64,000 nucleotides of DNA from Donghicola sp041224595. Its GTDB lineage: Bacteria; Pseudomonadota; Alphaproteobacteria; Rhodobacterales; Rhodobacteraceae. Shown in pieces: positions 32,329-42,484 of this stretch. A program made the translations under genes and the position numbers. A model generated the notes under the pieces. It saw only the letters and a program-made list of their open reading frames with translations, ran no database searches and was not told the DNA's origin. The stretch is taken from the NCBI RefSeq assembly GCF_041224595.1, contig NZ_JBGFGN010000126.1, positions 1 through 64,000 of the forward strand, in the 5' to 3' direction. The first letter of the stretch is position 1, and the number at the start of each line of letters is the position of its first letter.

Positions 32329-34321
32329 CAGACTCACAACTCCGGTAAGCCTACGTAACACAGTGCGCGCGCGCCTCTTGGTGATCGCGCTGTTGCCTAT
32401 TCTGATCCTGCTGCCTTTGCTCTTGGTCACTGCGGTCAAAAGTTGGTCCGACCGATTGAATGAAGTGCTGATCGCCAAAGTGTCTGGCGAATTGACCGTG
32501 GCCCGTCAACATCTGGAAGGGCTGGTCGAGGATCGCAGCGCGGCCATTGACGCGTTGGGTCGGTCGGCCCTGTTTCGCGATCAGGCCCGCACGGATATGG
32601 CAGATTTTCTGGAACGTCAGCGGCGGCAAATGGGGCTCGACTTCCTGTACTACGTTACCCCGCGGGCCTATGTGATTATGGCGGGCGGCAGCGGCGGGGT
32701 TGCCGACCCGCGCAACTGGCCCGTGGTGAACGCGGCATTGAACGGGCGCAGCGGGGCGGCCATTGACGTCTTTGCAGAGAGCGATCTGGCGTCCTTGTCC
32801 CCCGATCTTGCTGCACGGGCCCGCATTGAACTACTGCCGACCCAAGGCGCTGTTCCTTCGGATCGCGCGGTTGAATCCCGCGGGATGGTGGTGCACGCGG
32901 CGGCGCCCGCGCCGGGTGGGGCCTTGGTGGGCGGTGTTCTGTTGAACCGCAACCTCGGGTTCATCGACGATATCAACGATTTGGTCTACCCAGAGGGCAG
33001 CCTGACAGGGGGCACTGACGGTACGGCCACGCTGTTTCTGGACGACGTGCGGGTCAGCACCAATGTGCGCCTGTTCGAAGGGCAGCGCGCCCTTGGTACC
33101 CGCGTCTCCGCCGAAGTCCGCGACCGCGTCTTGCAAACGGGGGATGTTTGGACGGCCCGCGCCTTTGTGGTGAACGATTGGTATATTTCGGCCTACGAGC
33201 CGATCCGCGACAGCTTCAATCGGCGGATCGGAATGCTTTATGTTGGCTTCTTAGAACAGCCCTTTCGCCAAGCCGAGCAGCGCACCCAGATGGTGATCTG
33301 GTTTAGCTTCTTGGCGGTCATCGCGGTCACTGTGCCGGTTCTGCTCTTTTTTGCGCGCTCGATCTTTGTACCCCTTGAACGGATGAACCATGCCATTGCC
33401 CGCGTCGAAGGCGGTGATCTCAGTGCGCGGTCCGAGATTTCGGGCAGGGATGACGAGATTGCGCGGTTGGCGGCCCACCTTGATAGCCTGCTTGACCAGA
33501 TCCAAGAGCGGGACCGCCGTTTGCGCAACTGGGCCGAAGAGCTCGAGACACGCGTGACCGCGCGGACCTCTGACCTGCAAGAGGTGAACCGCCAGCTGGA
33601 AATCACGACACGCCAGTTGATCCTGTCCGAAAAGCTGGCCGCATTGGGCGAGATCACCGCCGGTGTTGCCCACGAGATCAACAATCCCCTAGCCGTGATC
33701 CAAGGCAATCTGGACGTCATTCAGGACCTAATGGGCGAGAGGGCATTGGAATACCGGACCGAATTCAAGCTGATCCAAGAGCAAATTCAGGCGATCAGCA
33801 TTCTGGTGACCAAGCTGCTTAGTTTCTCGCGCCCCGAAGAATTCGATCAGCCCCTTGGCGGTGCAAATCCGGATGACGTCATTCACGCCAGTGTCCCTTT
33901 GGTGGATCATCTACTGTCACGATCCGAGGTCCGTTTGCATCTGGATCTAAAATCCGATGGGGAGGTCGCGATGAACGAGACCGAACTTCAGCAAGTCATC
34001 GTCAACCTGATTACAAATAGCGTTCAGGCGATGCCCTCTGGCGGGGTGATCCAAGTGCGCAGTCATCGCGATGACGGATGGGCGCGCCCGATGATCGTGA
34101 TCGAGGTCACTGATAGCGGGAGTGGAATGTCGGACGAAGTGCAGGCCAAGATCTTTGATCCCTTTTTCTCGACCAAAGGGGCCAAAGGGACGGGGCTGGG
34201 CTTGTCGATCACCCGTGATATTCTGCGAAGAGCAGGAGGGGCCATCACAGTCGATAGCAAAGAGGGGCGCGGAACCACCTTTGAAATCCGGCTCCCGATC
34301 AAAGAAGAGATGCCATATTAA
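32321..34321 (+). CDS. Sensor histidine kinase, partner of the preceding regulator
   Basis: A 666-residue membrane kinase. It has TM1 (LLVIALLPILILLPLLLV, about 22-40), a large periplasmic sensing domain of Cache type (about 45-340), TM2 (MVIWFSFLAVIAVTVPVLLFF), HAMP, a coiled coil, the H-box AGVAHEINNPLAVIQ and the ATPase motifs NLITNSVQAM, DSGSGM and GTGLGLSI. It overlaps the regulator gene by 8 nt. The periplasmic domain suggests it senses an external small molecule, perhaps formate or another carboxylate; that is inference. It overlaps the convergent hybrid kinase by 4 nt. Confidence 0.9.
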   Translation: MSDRLTTPVSLRNTVRARLLVIALLPILILLPLLLVTAVKSWSDRLNEVLIAKVSGELTVARQHLEGLVEDRSAAIDALGRSALFRDQARTDMADFLERQRRQMGLDFLYYVTPRAYVIMAGGSGGVADPRNWPVVNAALNGRSGAAIDVFAESDLASLSPDLAARARIELLPTQGAVPSDRAVESRGMVVHAAAPAPGGALVGGVLLNRNLGFIDDINDLVYPEGSLTGGTDGTATLFLDDVRVSTNVRLFEGQRALGTRVSAEVRDRVLQTGDVWTARAFVVNDWYISAYEPIRDSFNRRIGMLYVGFLEQPFRQAEQRTQMVIWFSFLAVIAVTVPVLLFFARSIFVPLERMNHAIARVEGGDLSARSEISGRDDEIARLAAHLDSLLDQIQERDRRLRNWAEELETRVTARTSDLQEVNRQLEITTRQLILSEKLAALGEITAGVAHEINNPLAVIQGNLDVIQDLMGERALEYRTEFKLIQEQIQAISILVTKLLSFSRPEEFDQPLGGANPDDVIHASVPLVDHLLSRSEVRLHLDLKSDGEVAMNETELQQVIVNLITNSVQAMPSGGVIQVRSHRDDGWARPMIVIEVTDSGSGMSDEVQAKIFDPFFSTKGAKGTGLGLSITRDILRRAGGAITVDSKEGRGTTFEIRLPIKEEMPY

Positions 34322-36549
34322 GTCGGGATGCCCAGTTCTTTGGACAGGGTGTGCAGAACGTCGGTGCCTCGGAAGGGTTTTCCGATGCAAGCGTCGAAAC
34401 CTGCAGCACGGTATTCGCGGACTTGATCGGCCATCACATTGGCGGAAATAACGATGCACGGGGGACGAGTCTTGCCTGTCTTGCGCGAGATGGCGTCGAT
34501 CGCGCCCAAGGCTGCCAGCCCGTCCATTTCGGGCATGGAGATGTCCAGCAAGACCGCATCCCACTCCATTTCGGAGAAACGTTCGACAGCTTCGCGGCCA
34601 TTGGGAACCATAACTGCCTTGATCCCGGCACGTTTGAGCAAGCTACCCAGAACCAAACGGTTGGTGCCATTGTCATCTGCCGCCAACACCCGCAACCCAG
34701 CAAGCGCCGAAGCGGGTTTTTGAGGCTCGTTGTTAGACGGTGGGTTGTCCACAGCGGCCTCTTGTACGACCACGGGCAGGGGCAGGCGTAATTCGACCCG
34801 CGTCCCGGCGCCTTTGCGGCTGGTGACGGTAATCTTGCCATTCATCATCGAAACCAAACGGCGGACGATCGACATTCCCAGCCCGGTACCACCGTAGCGG
34901 CGCGTGATTGCACCATCTGCCTGTTCGAAATCTTCGAAGATGCGTTGCACCTGCTCTTCGTTCATGCCGATGCCCGTATCGATGATGGAAAAGACCACAT
35001 CACCGTCGTCAGGGTTAGACATTTTTAGAGTAACGCTGCCGGTTTCAGTGAACTTGATCGCGTTGCTGAGCAGATTGTTTAGCACCTGTATCAACCGCAT
35101 GGGATCACCCACGCGCAGAGGGCCGGACCCTTTGGTGTCGACAATCAGGTCAATGTGTTTGGCCTCTGCCGCGAGGCGGTGCAGACCAGAGGCACGGCGA
35201 ATGATCTCGTTCAGGTCGAAATCCTCTGGCATCAGGGCCAGCTTGCCTGCTTCGATCTTGGAGAGGTCCAGAATGTCGTTCAGCACGTTCAAGAGCACGT
35301 CGCCGGATTGGCGAATAGTCTCGACCATTTCGGCATGACGGGGAGAGGTGACCTCGTGGGAGAGAACTTCGGCCATGCCCAGAATACCATTCAGTGGCGT
35401 CCGGATTTCGTGGCTCATATTGGCAATGAACTGGGACTTCATCCGGTTGGCGCTTTCGGCCTTGTGCACAGCACGGCTGAGTTCGGCATTGTAGCTGCGG
35501 ATCTCTGTCACATCCTTGAGAACCAGCGTCCACCCCATGCAGGTTGTTGCCCCTTGCAGCGGCTTGTCGATGGGAATGACCCGGAGTTCAAAAGCGCGGC
35601 CCGAGACTTCGAGGAGGGTGCCACTGGGCTGGGTGGCGTCAAACGCCAGAGTGTTCAGCTCCTCCCAGTCTGCCAGGCGCGTTGCGCCATCATTGCCACT
35701 TTCCTTGAGAAGTTGTTGGAACGAGGGGTTGGTGATTGTGAATTCGCCAGTCTCGTCAATGACCGCGACGGGCTGCTCGGCGTCGAAAAAGAGCGCGCCT
35801 TTGGCCACAGAGGCCACGTCGAACATCCGGTTGGACAAGATCATTCGGACAATCAACAGGATGGTAAACGAAAACATGAACGGCGTGGGATCAAAGCCAA
35901 AAAAGGCGATCCCGAACACCACATAGGCGATATTGCCTGCGGACGGGATGATCGTAATCAGCAAAAGCGTCAGAAAGAACCCGCGATAGGCTGCGCGCGC
36001 ACGCAACACACTGCGGGCTGCGATCACGATACCCCCTGCCATGAAAGCATAGAGATAGGATGCCGCAACATAGAATAGGGGGCCATGGGCGTATTTCAGT
36101 GCAGGCCCTTGGGGCGTGTCGATAAACCCTGTCTCGGGCAGGTAGAACAAGCCGTGGTACTTGTTCGTGGTGCTCATCAACACGATCACCGTCGGCGATA
36201 TCAAAAGAGACGCCAATCGCGGCAAGCTGATCGTGACCGACCGTGCATGAGCGAAATCGTATAGAAAGTAGCACCACGCCGTCGCCAGCGTCGTGATGAA
36301 GATGAAACTGACCTCAGCCCACCACATTTTGCAGGCTGCGGTGCTACTGAGCAGCTCCATGAGGACAAAAAGCAGCCAGCCTTGCGTCGCCAGATAGCCG
36401 ATCAGGAAAAAAGACTGACCGTGAAACTTGCGTCTGCTCAGCACCCAAAGACCGGCAAGACACACGCCCGCAAGCGTTCCGATCGCCACGTAGGCCGGAA
36501 GCTGTGGTTGCGAAAATTCGAGACACTGCGGCAGGTGCAAGTCGGCCAT
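34318..36549 (-). CDS. Hybrid histidine kinase with 7-TM sensor
   Basis: A 743-residue hybrid kinase. The N-terminal ~225 residues form about seven hydrophobic segments (a histidine-kinase 7TM type sensor). A PAS-like domain follows (about 250-350), then the H-box NMSHEIRTPLNGILGM, ATPase boxes NAIKFT, DTGIGM and GTGLGMSIV, and a receiver domain with Asp in AVLLDISMPEMDG. No output domain is fused, so it must signal through a phosphorelay partner not seen nearby. It converges on, and overlaps, the formate dehydrogenase kinase gene but is probably a separate unit. Confidence 0.9.
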   Translation of the reverse strand: MADLHLPQCLEFSQPQLPAYVAIGTLAGVCLAGLWVLSRRKFHGQSFFLIGYLATQGWLLFVLMELLSSTAACKMWWAEVSFIFITTLATAWCYFLYDFAHARSVTISLPRLASLLISPTVIVLMSTTNKYHGLFYLPETGFIDTPQGPALKYAHGPLFYVAASYLYAFMAGGIVIAARSVLRARAAYRGFFLTLLLITIIPSAGNIAYVVFGIAFFGFDPTPFMFSFTILLIVRMILSNRMFDVASVAKGALFFDAEQPVAVIDETGEFTITNPSFQQLLKESGNDGATRLADWEELNTLAFDATQPSGTLLEVSGRAFELRVIPIDKPLQGATTCMGWTLVLKDVTEIRSYNAELSRAVHKAESANRMKSQFIANMSHEIRTPLNGILGMAEVLSHEVTSPRHAEMVETIRQSGDVLLNVLNDILDLSKIEAGKLALMPEDFDLNEIIRRASGLHRLAAEAKHIDLIVDTKGSGPLRVGDPMRLIQVLNNLLSNAIKFTETGSVTLKMSNPDDGDVVFSIIDTGIGMNEEQVQRIFEDFEQADGAITRRYGGTGLGMSIVRRLVSMMNGKITVTSRKGAGTRVELRLPLPVVVQEAAVDNPPSNNEPQKPASALAGLRVLAADDNGTNRLVLGSLLKRAGIKAVMVPNGREAVERFSEMEWDAVLLDISMPEMDGLAALGAIDAISRKTGKTRPPCIVISANVMADQVREYRAAGFDACIGKPFRGTDVLHTLSKELGIPT

Positions 36550-36714
36550 CCATTGGAAAGGGTGCCTTTCGGCGATGTCCCAGTCCTGCCAGAGATGATT
36601 GCAATTAAGGAGGTGTCCTCTGGGCTAATCGCCTAAGCAATTCGGGGATGCAAGTATGGGATGGACACACGTAAGTATGGATTTCGATCCAATTGCGGGC
36701 AGCGCTCTGGAAAG

Positions 36715-37986
36715 TCAGGTTGCAGAGGTGGTTTTGGACGCAGGTGGTTCAGCTTTTGGAGACGGCTCTTGTGGTGCAGAGGCAACGCCACCGGGGCTCT
36801 TGGGACGACCACTGATCGCCTCTGCGATCCAAGCAATCAAGATCATGAGCGCGATCCCGAGCGGCGGCAGGGTCCAACCCAGCCACTCTGGCTTGTCCAT
36901 CGCTGTCATGATGACCTGAGCTGACAACGACATCAGGGTGCCTGATGCGAAGACCAGCAGACCCTGGCGGCCCATGAGAGCGAGCGGTCGGGTCCAGTTT
37001 TGTGCACAGAGCGTCAGGACTATTCGTGCATGAGATAGAACATAGGCCAACGCCATAATGTGCAGCATGCGCGGTAAAGATACGAAGGTTTTGTCATGTG
37101 CAACCAGATGGAATGGCGCACCTGCACGCCCCATGATCAGCATCATTTTGTTCATCGTCGTGCCAAGGGGCGGGATCTTCATCCATGCCAGCACAAAGAG
37201 CAGGAACACGATGCAGCCCCAGAACAGGATGGGCTTGTAGGGTATGAACTGTTTGCCCTGACGTTTGCTTAGTCCGGTCATCAGGCCCGCAACAAAAAGA
37301 ACTTGCCATGCCAACGGGTTAAAGAACCAACCACCAGGGTTCGGAAAGGCGGGCAAATTCCATCGGTAGAGACCAGTCAGGAACCAGAAGCCAACGGACA
37401 ACGCCATCATCAGTCCCGGGCTGCGCAAGCCCACAAGGATTGCGATCGGGGCAGTGATCAAGAGGACCGAGTAGGCTGGCAGGATATTCACATAGCCCAA
37501 CTGGTGCCCCAGCGTCGGCAGACCAACCAACGCCTCTGCCGTCTGCCCGAACACGCGGGTCAGGTTAATCTTGGTCACCATTTCAGGGACACCGAACCAT
37601 AAGGCGCCCGCACTAAAGATTGCGATCGCCCACGCGGTCAGCAGGATTTGCGTCATGTACAGTGTCCATGCCCGCGCCCACATTGGACGCACAGCGGACC
37701 AGAGCCCGCTAGACTCGCGTTGTGCGGCCATGAACCGCCCCGAATAAGCCAAGCCTGCCGCCATGCCAGATAGAACAAAGAACGATTCTGCCGCGTCGGA
37801 GAACCCAAAGTTGCGGTTCGTGTAGTCTTCGAAGGGGTTGCCGGGCACATGGTTGATAAAAATCATCACAAGCGCGAGACCGCGAAAGACGTCGAGTCTT
37901 GGGTCGCGGGGACGGCGTGCGCCGGATGCAATTTGGCTGGCCGATGCCTTTGGGAAAGGCACGAGCTTGGCTTCAGGCTGGGGCAT
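36715..37986 (-). CDS. opgC: OpgC membrane protein for glucan modification
   Basis: A 423-residue membrane protein of the OpgC family, which adds succinyl groups to periplasmic glucans. It has about ten membrane helices and opens the domain with RDPRLDVFRGLALVMIFINH, followed by SFFVLSGMAAGLAYSG. The C-terminus is low-complexity Pro/Ala/Ser. The ATG at 37986 overlaps the opgH stop by 14 nt. It is last in opgG-small gene-opgH-opgC. Confidence 0.88.
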   Translation of the reverse strand: MPQPEAKLVPFPKASASQIASGARRPRDPRLDVFRGLALVMIFINHVPGNPFEDYTNRNFGFSDAAESFFVLSGMAAGLAYSGRFMAAQRESSGLWSAVRPMWARAWTLYMTQILLTAWAIAIFSAGALWFGVPEMVTKINLTRVFGQTAEALVGLPTLGHQLGYVNILPAYSVLLITAPIAILVGLRSPGLMMALSVGFWFLTGLYRWNLPAFPNPGGWFFNPLAWQVLFVAGLMTGLSKRQGKQFIPYKPILFWGCIVFLLFVLAWMKIPPLGTTMNKMMLIMGRAGAPFHLVAHDKTFVSLPRMLHIMALAYVLSHARIVLTLCAQNWTRPLALMGRQGLLVFASGTLMSLSAQVIMTAMDKPEWLGWTLPPLGIALMILIAWIAEAISGRPKSPGGVASAPQEPSPKAEPPASKTTSAT

Positions 37987-39760
37987 GTTCCGGTTTTCCT
38001 TCGCGGGCGGCGACGTCAAAGACGTTCTCGTGCTGCCAGCGGGCGTGAATAGAATGATAGGCGCTCACCACGGGTGAAGGGGCGCGCTCTTCGGGGGTGA
38101 CGAATAGGGCATTCGTCAAAGGCCGTGAGGTGATTGCGATCAGCGCAGGTGCCAAGAGCATGGGCACGCAAACCGGCAGAAGCCACAGTGTCAGATCAGG
38201 CGCGATGTAATGCACAACGGTCAGGGCAATCGCACCTGTGCCAGTGATCCACATGCCTGCTCCGATGCCCTGCCAGAGGGTCAGTTTGCCTTCACCGCGT
38301 TGGTTGGCGGGCCATCCGCCGTCTTTGCCAAGCAAGACCTGCACAACGGCGCGGCTTTGGTACATCAACATCAGCGGGGCAAGGAATGAGGAGAGCAAAA
38401 TTTCTGTTGCGACCGAGAAGGCCGCGCGCACGGTCCCGCCAAACCCTTCGATCCGGTTTTCACGCACCACCGAGGTGAGGATCAGGAACTTGGGCACGAT
38501 CAGCAGACCGACAATCCCCAGAAACAGGGCGGTGATTTCCTTGGTCCGGTCGTCCGGAAAAACCGGGAAGAGCTGATAGGCCTCTGGGAAGTAGTCGGGC
38601 AGGGGGGCCATGATCGTGGCCAGCACAGATGCCACCAGAAAGCAGGCCCAGATGAGCGAGACGATGTAGGCAAAGATGCCTTGCAAGAAGACAAAGCGGC
38701 TCCACCCTGCCAAGCCGGGGGCAAGAAGTAGGCGGCTATGCTGTAGGTTACCCTGACACCAACGGCGGTCGCGGCGGGCATAGGAGAGGATGTTTTCCGG
38801 TCCCTCTTCGAACGAACCTTCGATGGTTTCATCCACCAACACCTTCCAACCGTTGCGCGCGAGTAGCGCGGCCTCGACATAGTCGTGACTCAGGATGTGA
38901 CCCCCGAAGGGCGGAGGGCCCGCAAGTTCCGGCAGTCCGCAGCTTTCGGCAAAAGCTTGGACGCGAATGATCGCGTTATGACCCCAGAACGGTCCAGTTG
39001 AGCCCTGCATCCGCGCGAGCCCTCGGCTGAAAATCGGGCTGTGAAAACTGGCCGCAAACTGCATCGCGCGGCCGAAAAAAGAGTTTCCGTTAATAATCTT
39101 GGGAAGCGTTTGAAGTAGGCCGATATCCGTGTCCGCCTGCATTCGCGCGACCATCCGTCGGATCGTGGCACCTTCCATCAGGCTATCGGCGTCCAGAATG
39201 ACGGCCAGCTCGTAGGCGCCACCCGATTTTCGGATGAAATCTTCGATATTGCCGGCTTTGCGACCTCGGTTGTCCTCGCGGCGACGGTAGAAGATGCGAC
39301 CTCGACCATCCGTTTCCTCGAGGAGCCGCAAGTAGACCTGCTCTTCGATCCTCGCGTTTTCAGGGTCGCGGGTGTCCGACAGGATGGCGATATCCGCAGG
39401 CATATCCGCAGCAGCCAAGGATCTGTCCATTGCAGCAATGCGCGCAAAGGTCGAGACGGGATCTTCGTTGCAGATGGGCACCAGCACCACTGTTGCAGGT
39501 GCTGGCAATGCTAGATCAGGAGCGGGAAGAGGGCGCCGACGCGCCCCTAGGCCCAAGCAGGCCTGTGCTGCACCCCACGCCAACCATGCGGTCGTGATCA
39601 GGATCAGAAAACCCCTGAGCACGTCCCATATGTCGAAGCCGTCCTGTATGGTTGCGTCCACCATCAGCACTGTGGCGATTGTTGCCGCTGCGGCGGCGAA
39701 CGCCAGTGTCGCGATACGGTACAGAACTGTGCGACTGTCTAACGGTGGCAGGCGTTTCAT
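37973..39760 (-). CDS. opgH: Glucan glucosyltransferase OpgH
   Basis: An inner-membrane glucosyltransferase that builds the beta-glucan backbone from UDP-glucose. It is 595 residues, shorter than E. coli OpgH (about 850), as usual for this group, which has a short N-terminus. A first membrane pair (about 14-65), the GT2 core (VPICNEDP, AVILDADSLMEG, GHNAIIR, LSHDYVEAAL, RRDRRWCQGN) and a C-terminal set of membrane helices are visible. It starts 20 nt after a small coupled gene that carries an OpgH-like N-terminal segment. Confidence 0.93.
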   Translation of the reverse strand: MKRLPPLDSRTVLYRIATLAFAAAAATIATVLMVDATIQDGFDIWDVLRGFLILITTAWLAWGAAQACLGLGARRRPLPAPDLALPAPATVVLVPICNEDPVSTFARIAAMDRSLAAADMPADIAILSDTRDPENARIEEQVYLRLLEETDGRGRIFYRRREDNRGRKAGNIEDFIRKSGGAYELAVILDADSLMEGATIRRMVARMQADTDIGLLQTLPKIINGNSFFGRAMQFAASFHSPIFSRGLARMQGSTGPFWGHNAIIRVQAFAESCGLPELAGPPPFGGHILSHDYVEAALLARNGWKVLVDETIEGSFEEGPENILSYARRDRRWCQGNLQHSRLLLAPGLAGWSRFVFLQGIFAYIVSLIWACFLVASVLATIMAPLPDYFPEAYQLFPVFPDDRTKEITALFLGIVGLLIVPKFLILTSVVRENRIEGFGGTVRAAFSVATEILLSSFLAPLMLMYQSRAVVQVLLGKDGGWPANQRGEGKLTLWQGIGAGMWITGTGAIALTVVHYIAPDLTLWLLPVCVPMLLAPALIAITSRPLTNALFVTPEERAPSPVVSAYHSIHARWQHENVFDVAAREGKPEHAPA

Positions 39761-39780
39761 AATGTGTCAGGTGTGAAGGG

Positions 39781-39957
39781 TCAGGCCCACTGGCGCGGGA
39801 CCAGAAGGCGGATCATGTTGAAAATAAAAAAGCCTTGGGTGCGGGTTTCCAAAACCTGCTGGGGCATGTCCAGAGGTGCAGAAGGGGGCGCTGCGAAGTT
39901 GTCCATACCCATGGCGGTTGCGTCAGGGGAGGTCATGGTGCGGGTCTGAGTGGTCAT
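39781..39957 (-). CDS. Small gene between opgG and opgH
   Basis: A 58-residue product whose ATG overlaps the opgG stop as ATGA (39954-39957), good evidence of translational coupling. It contains FAAPPSAPLDMPQQVLETR and a short hydrophobic stretch GFFIFNMIRLLV. The PLDMPxQ piece resembles the N-terminal motif of longer OpgH proteins, so this may be a detached OpgH N-terminus. It could also be an independent small membrane protein. Confidence 0.55.
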   Translation of the reverse strand: MTTQTRTMTSPDATAMGMDNFAAPPSAPLDMPQQVLETRTQGFFIFNMIRLLVPRQWA

Positions 39958-41543
39958 TCCTTCATCCATTGATATAGCCATGTTTCGGTCAGAGTTTGCT
40001 CGTAGCCCTCAACGGCTGCCTTCAATTCAACGACAGAGTCCGAGGTCGCTTTGACTTCAATCACCAAACGCCAGATATCCGTTCCGCTAATCTTGCTCAG
40101 GATGGCTTCGGCGACTTCGCCTCGGTTCACTGTGACTGCAGGTTCAACGTCTGCATCCGCTGGAAGTTCCGACAAGGTGCCGCCCTGAAAATCGACGACG
40201 AACTTACGGGTGTCGGCTTTTTCTTCGACGCCAGCGACGCCGCCTTCGCCCACACGGGTCCGCACAACCCGGGCACGGGTCGCAGACCCGTCACCTTCGG
40301 GGGTAAAGCCCCAGTGCATCCGGTAGGAAAGTTCAATGGATTGACCCGCCTTGGCCGGAGCCTCGGGGATCCAGAATGCCACGATATTGTCGTTGGTCTC
40401 CATATCCGAGGGGATTTCGACCAAACGAACCGAGCCTTTGCCCCAATCGCCCAAGGGTTCGATCATAAGCGAGGGGCGTTTCTCGTAGTGTGCCTGCGCA
40501 TCGAGATAGCTGTCGAAGTCGCGGCTGCGTTGTACGAGGCCAAAGGATTTGGGGTTCTCTGCGCCAAGGTAGGAGCTGGCCAAGCGCATTGGGTTCTTGA
40601 GCGGGCGATAGAAAGTCTCGCCGCTGCGGGTGTTCAGCACCAGCGCTTCGCTGTCGTGCACCGCAGCGCGAAAATCATCGAAGTCACCTTTGTCGTTCCC
40701 CGCAAAAAGGAACATTGATGTCAGGGGCGCAATACCAAGTTGCTCGACATCGTTGCGCATATACAGCCGTGCCGTCACATCGACCACGGTTGCATCACCG
40801 GGGTTCACGACAAAGCGATAGGCGCCTGTCACGGATTTGCTGGTCAGAGCCGCGCAGATGGTCACTGTGTCGGAATAGGGTTCGGGGCGTTCGAGCCAAA
40901 ACTCGGAGAAGCGCGGGAATTCTTCGGAGCCAGACAGGCCGGTGTTCACGGCCAAGCCGCGAGCGCTCAGACCATAGACGTTATCACGTCCCAATGCGCG
41001 GAAATAACTCGCGCCGAGGAACACGATCAGCTCATCAAAGATATCTGCACGGTTCATCGGTGCGTGGATGCGGAAACCGGCGATACCGGGCATCTCTGCA
41101 TTTTCGGGCACACCAAGGCTCTCGGGGTAGTAGAAATCCCGGGTCGAGAAGGTCATGGGGCGGGCTTCGCCAGCCACCACTTCGTTGATGTGGACGGGCT
41201 GCTTGAACAACCACCCCAAATGGAAAGCGTGCATCCGGAAATGCTGGCCCTGATCATGCCAGCGTGCGCGCTCCGGCAGGAAGCGGATGCGCTGATAAGC
41301 ATCGTAGTTCAGGTCCGCCAGAAAGCCCCCGATTGTTTCCGGTTCGGGAAGAGGCGATTGGGCGGCCTCTTTCATACGCTCCGAAAGGATGTCGAAAGAG
41401 AAGGGTTCACCCAAGGCTTCCTGTGCATTCGCATAGGTTGCAGATGTCAATGCAAAAGCGGCAGCAGAGCATGCAAGGCCGGCTAGGAAAGAGCGCCGGT
41501 TGAACACGCGGTCTTGGTGGAAAGGGGTAGTAAGCTGCTGCAT
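39954..41543 (-). CDS. opgG: Periplasmic glucan biosynthesis protein OpgG
   Basis: A periplasmic protein needed for branching or release of glucans. From the ATG at 41543 it has 529 residues with a Tat signal (NRRSFLAGLACSAAAF). The OpgG/MdoG beta-sandwich is recognisable in QRIRFLPERARWHDQG, FQFHL-type HLGWLFKQPVHIN, and SSYLGAENPKSFGL. An in-frame TTG at 41567 could extend it by eight residues. It is first in the opg operon, and the long AT-rich region upstream would hold its promoter. OpgD is the near paralogue; the operon with opgH favours OpgG. Confidence 0.92.
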   Translation of the reverse strand: MQQLTTPFHQDRVFNRRSFLAGLACSAAAFALTSATYANAQEALGEPFSFDILSERMKEAAQSPLPEPETIGGFLADLNYDAYQRIRFLPERARWHDQGQHFRMHAFHLGWLFKQPVHINEVVAGEARPMTFSTRDFYYPESLGVPENAEMPGIAGFRIHAPMNRADIFDELIVFLGASYFRALGRDNVYGLSARGLAVNTGLSGSEEFPRFSEFWLERPEPYSDTVTICAALTSKSVTGAYRFVVNPGDATVVDVTARLYMRNDVEQLGIAPLTSMFLFAGNDKGDFDDFRAAVHDSEALVLNTRSGETFYRPLKNPMRLASSYLGAENPKSFGLVQRSRDFDSYLDAQAHYEKRPSLMIEPLGDWGKGSVRLVEIPSDMETNDNIVAFWIPEAPAKAGQSIELSYRMHWGFTPEGDGSATRARVVRTRVGEGGVAGVEEKADTRKFVVDFQGGTLSELPADADVEPAVTVNRGEVAEAILSKISGTDIWRLVIEVKATSDSVVELKAAVEGYEQTLTETWLYQWMKE

Positions 41544-42266
41544 CTTAAACAATAGCGACTCCAGCAAAAAACAGGGTTAGTACTGCTTCCCTTATTTTAA
41601 TAACGGCGCACTGTTCGCAAGAGATAAAGTTGTCGCTGCATGGCAGAATTTTGCTTATCGGCGGATTTGCACAAAGCGGCATCACTCCCGATGATAGAGT
41701 GATCTCTTAGCTGCTGTGCTTAAAAGGGTGGCAAAGTTTATTCTTTAATCTCCAAGGTTTATAAGGGTTTCCTGAGATTTTGAGACCCTTTGGAGACGTT
41801 GGCCTTGGGGAGCAGTCGCTGTTTATGTAAGTCATTCTGACGCTCATGCTGCGTTGCAGATAGCGCGCGTTGTCACTCTGTTGCACTAGGTCAATTTTTT
41901 GTGCACCGCCGAAAAGCTGCCGAGCTCACATTTTTTGTGCAGATCGCCGTCAAAACCACCGTCATTTTGCATCAGGGCTTCGTGATTCTTATCCCAGATT
42001 CGGATCGATCAAGGGCTCCCGCCATGAGAGAGCGCCCTGTCTTGTCGGAGACAATCTTTACTCTAGGGCGCGGCTGTTTCTATACTGAGGATATTATTTC
42101 TAAAGGCAAGGATAGCTGTTGCGCTTTGCAAAACAGTGCGGCGTTTTGAAATTTGATTGGTGTTAAAACTGCCGCAAACCCAGCAGAGACACACTGTCCA
42201 TGAAACAGCAGTCAACGACTAGAGCTGCGGCCGCTAAATTGGATAGTGCATACTGTCTGGAAAAAG
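41544..42266. promoter_or_regulatory. 723-bp gene-free region upstream of opgG
   Basis: This stretch is clearly richer in A and T than its neighbours and holds no supportable gene; two short open frames at 41870-42149 lack ribosome sites. It contains a direct repeat ATTTTTTGTGCA (41894-41905 and 41930-41941, 36 bp apart) and a reverse copy of its core, TGCACAAA (41668-41675). These may be operator sites for the opg operon. A small RNA here cannot be ruled out. Confidence 0.4.
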
Positions 42267-42340
42267 TGGAGGCGAGTACCGGAATCGAACCGGTGTACAC
42301 GGATTTGCAATCCGCTGCGTCACCACTCCGCCAACTCGCC
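42267..42340 (-). tRNA. tRNA-Cys (GCA)
   Basis: On the minus strand the acceptor GGCGAGT pairs with ACTCGCC, the anticodon loop is ATTGCAAA with anticodon GCA, and the T arm GGTTCGATTCC is intact. The discriminator T and CCA are encoded (42267-42270). The D arm is normal for tRNA-Cys. Confidence 0.95.
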
Positions 42341-42484
42341 GCCGTGGTGTGGTGAAGGGTGATTAGCTGATCCCATCGGGGGCTGCAAGCCCTCTTCTAC
42401 CCCGAAACGGTGATACCACCGTTGCCGTGTCTGTGGTAATGTGGCATGACGCCAAAGACCGCACTGAACGAGAGAGTTTAGTCT

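Noticed and set aside
41870..42149. Two short overlapping plus frames in the gene-free region
   Set aside because: No ribosome site, unusual composition, no family; more likely noncoding.
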